Shown here piece after piece: positions 6,257 through 9,047 of a DNA stretch of 9,047 bases (position 1 is the first letter of the stretch; each line of letters opens with the position of its first letter). Made by a program: the position numbers and the translations under genes. Source of the DNA: Planctomycetaceae bacterium. Lineage in GTDB: Bacteria; Planctomycetota; Planctomycetia; Pirellulales; Pirellulaceae. The stretch lies in NCBI GenBank assembly GCA_024642765.1, contig JAHEAM010000137.1:1-9047 (forward strand). The letters run 5' to 3'. Below the pieces are notes generated by a model. It did no database searches. It was not told the origin of the DNA and saw only the letters and a program-made list of their open reading frames with translations.

Positions 6257-8353
6257 TTACTTATAGGCATCGAATCCAGCCGGGCTTTGGTTGCCTGGCG
6301 CTGACGGCGAAGTGAATTGTGAGTTTTCGCTGGGTGTTTTCGGTAGCAATGGACTGTTCGCAGCTGGGGTCTGCTCAGTGTCGAAAGAACGAACCGGTAA
6401 CGCGTCCCCGCTTGGTTGGAAAGATTGGAATGATGAATTGTTTGCGGCGCTCATCTTCGTTTGCGGCAGCTGTTCTGTCGGCTCAGAACGTGGCAACGCT
6501 CCGTAACCCGATGGTCCACTGGCCGACGGAACCAGGTTTTGCTTTTCTGTTTCACCTGTTCTGGGTTGCGAAAATCCAACGTCTGCCAAGCGATTGACTG
6601 GTGGTGCCGGTTGGCCTGAGTTGACTGGCTGCAGTACCGATTGGCTTGTAGGTTGCTGGCCTTGGGTGTTGAATTCCGTTGCCATATTTTTAGCATCGCC
6701 GATTGAGGTCGAGCGAGGTTGGCTGGCTAGTGCGGTCGAGACATTTTGAGTTACGGTTGTTGGCGGCGCTATCAGCATCGCTGCGATTTGTTCGGGGCTT
6801 GCGTTTGGCTGAGCGATTGACAGCGAGTAGCTGCAAATGGCTTGATTGTAGTCGACGACGGAGTGCAAGAGGTCCTCTCGAGCGGTGTAGAACTGCTCAA
6901 TCGCAACCAATGTTGTTGCCATATTCTGCGGACGTGCGCCGCGTACAATTTGCTCCAACGCGGTTTTGCTCAATTCAATCGACTTGGTTTGCGTCGCGAA
7001 CAGTTCATGGATTCGCGACAAGAGGTCGTTGATCATACGGTGTTGCGGCAACACTAGATGCCGCGCCGCATACCATTCGAAATGTGTCTCGTATTTCTGC
7101 GTCAATGGCGTGTCGGATGGCAATGGCAATAGCAGATTATTGTCTTCTCCCATCAACATCGTTTGTAGTGCCGATTGTTGTTTGAACAATTCGATCTCTG
7201 CAGTTTTGACGTTTCCTTGGGCGATATTGAGTGCCGTATCGTACAGCAAAGAATCGTCATTATTATTAGGTTTTGTCAGGCTTTGAAGCTGTGCCATTCG
7301 ATCATTGTTGTCAACTAATTTTGCCCAGGCATAATAGGTCTTCCAATACTCGGCAGCCATTTCAACACGCTGTTGGATAGGTGTTTGGCGCAATGCGTCA
7401 GCGATCGTTAGCGGTGCACCTGGCAACGGCTGCGCCTGTTGATTGGCCTGATAGCGTTGCAGAAACGCCTCTTCCGGCGGTTGAGTGGATGGCAAAGTCG
7501 ACAATGTCGTAGCAGCTTGCAGGGCCGTTGGGTTTTGGTTGCCAATCGGTTGGCTTGAAGTGCCGTGTGTCGTGTTGAGTGCTGACTCGTATTGGCTGGG
7601 CTGAACTTGATTGTCCCGAATGGGACCCATCGATTCACTATCGTTATTCGCATCACCATACGACAGTTGTGCTGGCGGCAAGCGGTTGGAAGCTCCCATT
7701 TGTGACTCACTGGTACCTTGCCAATTTTGGTCTACCCGCGGTGTTAGGTTTCTTGGTTGATTGGCTTCGGCGCCGCCGAAGCCTTGAGCGTAAATGGAGA
7801 CTTCATTGCTAAATGACTGGGGAACAATTGCCGGTGGTTGTGACGCGACGGCAGTTGGATTTCCGAAACGGTTAGCGTCTTGGGCGATTGGCGAAGTTGT
7901 TGGATCCGCCTCCGGTTGAACGCGAACTCTGATCGGTGCCGACTGAACAGTGTTGATTGGCTGGTCATCCTCAGAAGCAAAATGGGAATCGAATGACCTT
8001 GGTTCCGGTAGCAACATTTCGTTTCTCGCAGCACCACGAAGATCGTTTGGCATCTGCGGCGAAAAACTCCCCTTTAGTTGGTCCGGTTTGATGGGATCAA
8101 TCTGACGCGTGTCGAATTGCGACAGGCGTTGCGGTTCCTCGCTTTGCAATGCTGACCGTGCCGCATTTTGCGCAGCGTTTTGATCATCTTCGTCACCAAA
8201 AGACATTTGCCGCGAAGAAGGAGAAGTGATTGGTTGAGTCGCTTGGCGAACTGGCGGAGATAGAAATTGCGAATCACTTGTCTGAGCGTTTGCGTGCGCT
8301 GTCAATTTGGAGCAAAGTCCAATAACCAGCAGCACAAGAAAAAAGCGTCGCAT
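6257..8353 (-). CDS. Secreted Gln/Pro/Ser-rich protein with a helical core, function unknown
   Basis: Not recognised as a named protein. Residues 1-23 are a clear Sec signal peptide (MRRF, hydrophobic core, ANA then Q24). Cys14 does not sit in a lipobox, so this is not an obvious lipoprotein. Residues about 24-310 and 530-698 are low-complexity, rich in Gln, Pro, Ser, Asn and Thr, with almost no Cys, and are probably disordered. Residues about 313-525 are different: LTIADALRQTPIQQRVEMAAEYWKTYYAW begins a series of long helices, with PLPSDTPL at 410-417 and VDYNQAICSYSLSIA at 500-514. This recalls the helical repeats of TolC-type outer-membrane proteins and a planctomycete family I remember only loosely; the link is tentative. 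The start is fixed by a strong Shine-Dalgarno. It is convergent with the sigma gene and divergent from another exported protein. A periplasmic or envelope role is inferred from the signal peptide alone. Confidence 0.82.
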   Translation of the reverse strand: MRRFFLVLLVIGLCSKLTAHANAQTSDSQFLSPPVRQATQPITSPSSRQMSFGDEDDQNAAQNAARSALQSEEPQRLSQFDTRQIDPIKPDQLKGSFSPQMPNDLRGAARNEMLLPEPRSFDSHFASEDDQPINTVQSAPIRVRVQPEADPTTSPIAQDANRFGNPTAVASQPPAIVPQSFSNEVSIYAQGFGGAEANQPRNLTPRVDQNWQGTSESQMGASNRLPPAQLSYGDANNDSESMGPIRDNQVQPSQYESALNTTHGTSSQPIGNQNPTALQAATTLSTLPSTQPPEEAFLQRYQANQQAQPLPGAPLTIADALRQTPIQQRVEMAAEYWKTYYAWAKLVDNNDRMAQLQSLTKPNNNDDSLLYDTALNIAQGNVKTAEIELFKQQSALQTMLMGEDNNLLLPLPSDTPLTQKYETHFEWYAARHLVLPQHRMINDLLSRIHELFATQTKSIELSKTALEQIVRGARPQNMATTLVAIEQFYTAREDLLHSVVDYNQAICSYSLSIAQPNASPEQIAAMLIAPPTTVTQNVSTALASQPRSTSIGDAKNMATEFNTQGQQPTSQSVLQPVNSGQPAPPVNRLADVGFSQPRTGETEKQNLVPSASGPSGYGALPRSEPTEQLPQTKMSAANNSSFQSFQPSGDALPVRSFDTEQTPAANSPLLPKTPSENSQFTSPSAPGNQSPAGFDAYK

Positions 8354-8359
8354 GCGGAA

Positions 8360-8365
8360 CCTCCC
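8360..8365 (-). promoter_or_regulatory. Strong ribosome binding site of the secreted low-complexity protein
   Basis: On the minus strand GGGAGG sits six bases before the ATG at 8353. It is the best Shine-Dalgarno in the window and settles this start. Confidence 0.65.
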
Positions 8366-8628
8366 TGTTCAGTCTTTTTTTCGTCGAGTCAAAATAATTC
8401 GCCAAACTTCCTGTTGGCAAATTTCATGCACGCAGTAATGTCCCGCGAATCGCCCAGCGGGTCAATGGTAATCAATGTCGTACGGGCTATCGTAATTGCT
8501 AGCGTAAATAGGAGTGGGTTGTGAGTGTGGTAGGAGCGTCCACTTGACTGTCTGCATTCCAAAAACCTCTCCAACGACGTTATTTTGCGTTTTGCCTCGC
8601 CAAACCCATTGATTTGGTTACGGCCAAT

Positions 8629-8657
8629 TTGAGGTTTGCACAACAATCACGTATGAT
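8629..8657 (+). promoter_or_regulatory. Candidate sigma-70 promoter for the right-edge gene
   Basis: TTGAGG (8629-8634, four of six matches) and TATGAT (8652-8657, five of six) are 17 bases apart. Transcription would start near 8664 and give a leader of about 68 bases containing two inverted repeats. Confidence 0.42.
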
Positions 8658-8672
8658 TCGATGCAACGCTAG

Positions 8673-8690
8673 CGATTTGGGGGCAAATCG
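8673..8690 (+). repeat. Leader stem-loop 1 of the right-edge gene
   Basis: CGATTTG and CAAATCG form a perfect 7-bp inverted repeat around GGGG, about ten bases after the predicted start of transcription. As RNA it is a hairpin; as DNA it would be well placed for a repressor. Confidence 0.45.
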
Positions 8691-8697
8691 TGTTTTG

Positions 8698-8711
8698 CGT
8701 TTTGGAAAACG
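8698..8711 (+). repeat. Leader inverted repeat 2 of the right-edge gene
   Basis: CGTTTT and AAAACG are separated by GG, ending just before the GGGAG ribosome binding site (8715-8719). The two-base gap is too short for an RNA hairpin of full length, so a protein-binding site is more likely. It overlaps the second copy of the 12-bp direct repeat. Confidence 0.35.
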
Positions 8712-8731
8712 AAAGGGAGAAGTGCGTGGCC

Positions 8732-9047
8732 ATGAAATTCAATTCACTAATACCCCGAATCAGAACAAGAATCTCCGGCTTTTTTGTGTTTATGTGTATT
8801 TGCTGGCAGGGTATTTCCGGACATGCGCAGGACAAGGCAACGCTGGAGAACTCCTTTCTCAACAATTACTGGGAAAAGAGCAGTCGAAACGAGCAGGATT
8901 CGAAAAAGCTGTTTGAAAATGCCGAGACGGAAGGACTTCTTTCGACAGAATCGCTTGAGGCTTATGCTTGGAATCGAATCAATCATGGGCGATATAGCGA
9001 AGCGAAATCCTATTTCACGAAACTGACTTCCGATCCAAAGTGTCGCG
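8732..9047 (+). CDS. Exported TPR-like protein, N-terminal part (truncated by window end)
   Basis: The frame stays open for 105 codons to the right edge. Residues 1-32 look like a Sec signal peptide: basic start (PRIRTR), hydrophobic core (ISGFFVFMCICW), then GHA before Q33. After a charged stretch, residues about 74-103 fit one tetratricopeptide repeat, with W80, G86, Y88, A91, F95 and P102 at spacing close to consensus. TPR proteins mediate protein-protein contacts, here probably in the periplasm or at the cell surface. The start is chosen because the signal peptide begins there. GGGAG at 8715-8719 precedes it with a long 12-base gap, so initiation may be inefficient or the site may be reached by folding of the leader. 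It is divergent from the other secreted protein. Most of the protein is missing, so its full domain content is unknown. Confidence 0.72.
   Translation, partial: MKFNSLIPRIRTRISGFFVFMCICWQGISGHAQDKATLENSFLNNYWEKSSRNEQDSKKLFENAETEGLLSTESLEAYAWNRINHGRYSEAKSYFTKLTSDPKCR

Larger units (their letters stand above)
8583..8704 (+). repeat. 12-bp direct repeat flanking a candidate promoter
   Basis: TTTTGCGTTTTG occurs exactly at 8583-8594 and 8693-8704, 110 bp apart. One copy lies upstream of the -35 and one lies in the leader after the predicted start of transcription. It could be a pair of operator sites; chance is not excluded because the motif is T-rich. Confidence 0.4.
8354..8731. other. 378-bp divergent control region between two genes for exported proteins
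   Basis: No supported gene; open frames here begin with rare starts and have no recognisable content. It holds the strong ribosome binding site of the minus-strand gene (8360-8365), GCCAA...TTGGC arms (8401-8418), CCAAA-N8-TTTGG (8600-8617), a plus-strand promoter candidate (8629-8657), a 12-bp direct repeat (8583 and 8693), and two perfect inverted repeats (8673-8690, 8698-8711). I found no good promoter pair for the minus-strand gene; TTGCCA with AATTAT at 15 bases is weak. Confidence 0.6.

Noticed and set aside
8389..8646. 85-codon minus-strand open frame upstream of the secreted protein
   Set aside because: TTG start, no ribosome binding site, no recognisable domain; it would cover the promoter region of both flanking genes.
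1..9047. tRNA genes, insertion sequences or a CRISPR array
   Set aside because: No T-loop GTTCGA context with a cloverleaf, no transposase frame with flanking repeats and no regularly spaced repeats were found by reading either strand.

Overview
The window looks like ordinary chromosomal DNA from a planctomycete, probably of the Pirellulaceae type. This rests on a GAF/receiver protein of a kind I associate with that phylum, a long secreted Gln/Pro/Ser-rich protein, weak or absent Shine-Dalgarno sequences at several genes, and roughly balanced base composition. The assignment is inference from sequence style; no 16S rRNA or other marker is present. I see no rRNA or tRNA gene, IS element, CRISPR array or phage gene.

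Layout. A GAF-receiver signalling protein (1-1212, +, probably cut by the left edge) is followed by a membrane-anchored metallophosphoesterase (1340-2518, +). Convergent to these is a two-gene minus-strand unit, a zinc-finger-less J-domain co-chaperone (3962-2961) followed seven bases later by rnpA, the RNase P protein (2953-2567). A 479-bp gap separates the J-protein gene from a divergent sigma-70 factor of primary type (4442-6004, +). The sigma gene ends in a 3' region with three stem-loops, the last a strong intrinsic terminator. It converges with a minus-strand gene for a 698-residue secreted low-complexity protein (8353-6257). A 378-bp gap then leads to a divergent exported TPR-like protein (8732 onward, +) that is cut by the right edge.

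Functionally the centre is housekeeping: chaperoning (J-protein), tRNA 5' processing (RnpA) and transcription initiation (sigma factor), with the chaperone and sigma genes back to back over one control region. The flanks are signal transduction, a membrane phosphoesterase, and two envelope-directed proteins that share a divergent intergenic region rich in inverted and direct repeats.

I found no convincing novel defence, mobile or biosynthetic system. The points most worth a second look are the three-hairpin 3' region of the sigma gene, the rnpA-J-protein coupling in place of the usual rpmH-rnpA pair, the secreted low-complexity protein with a possible TolC-like helical core, and the hairpins and repeats in front of the right-edge gene.
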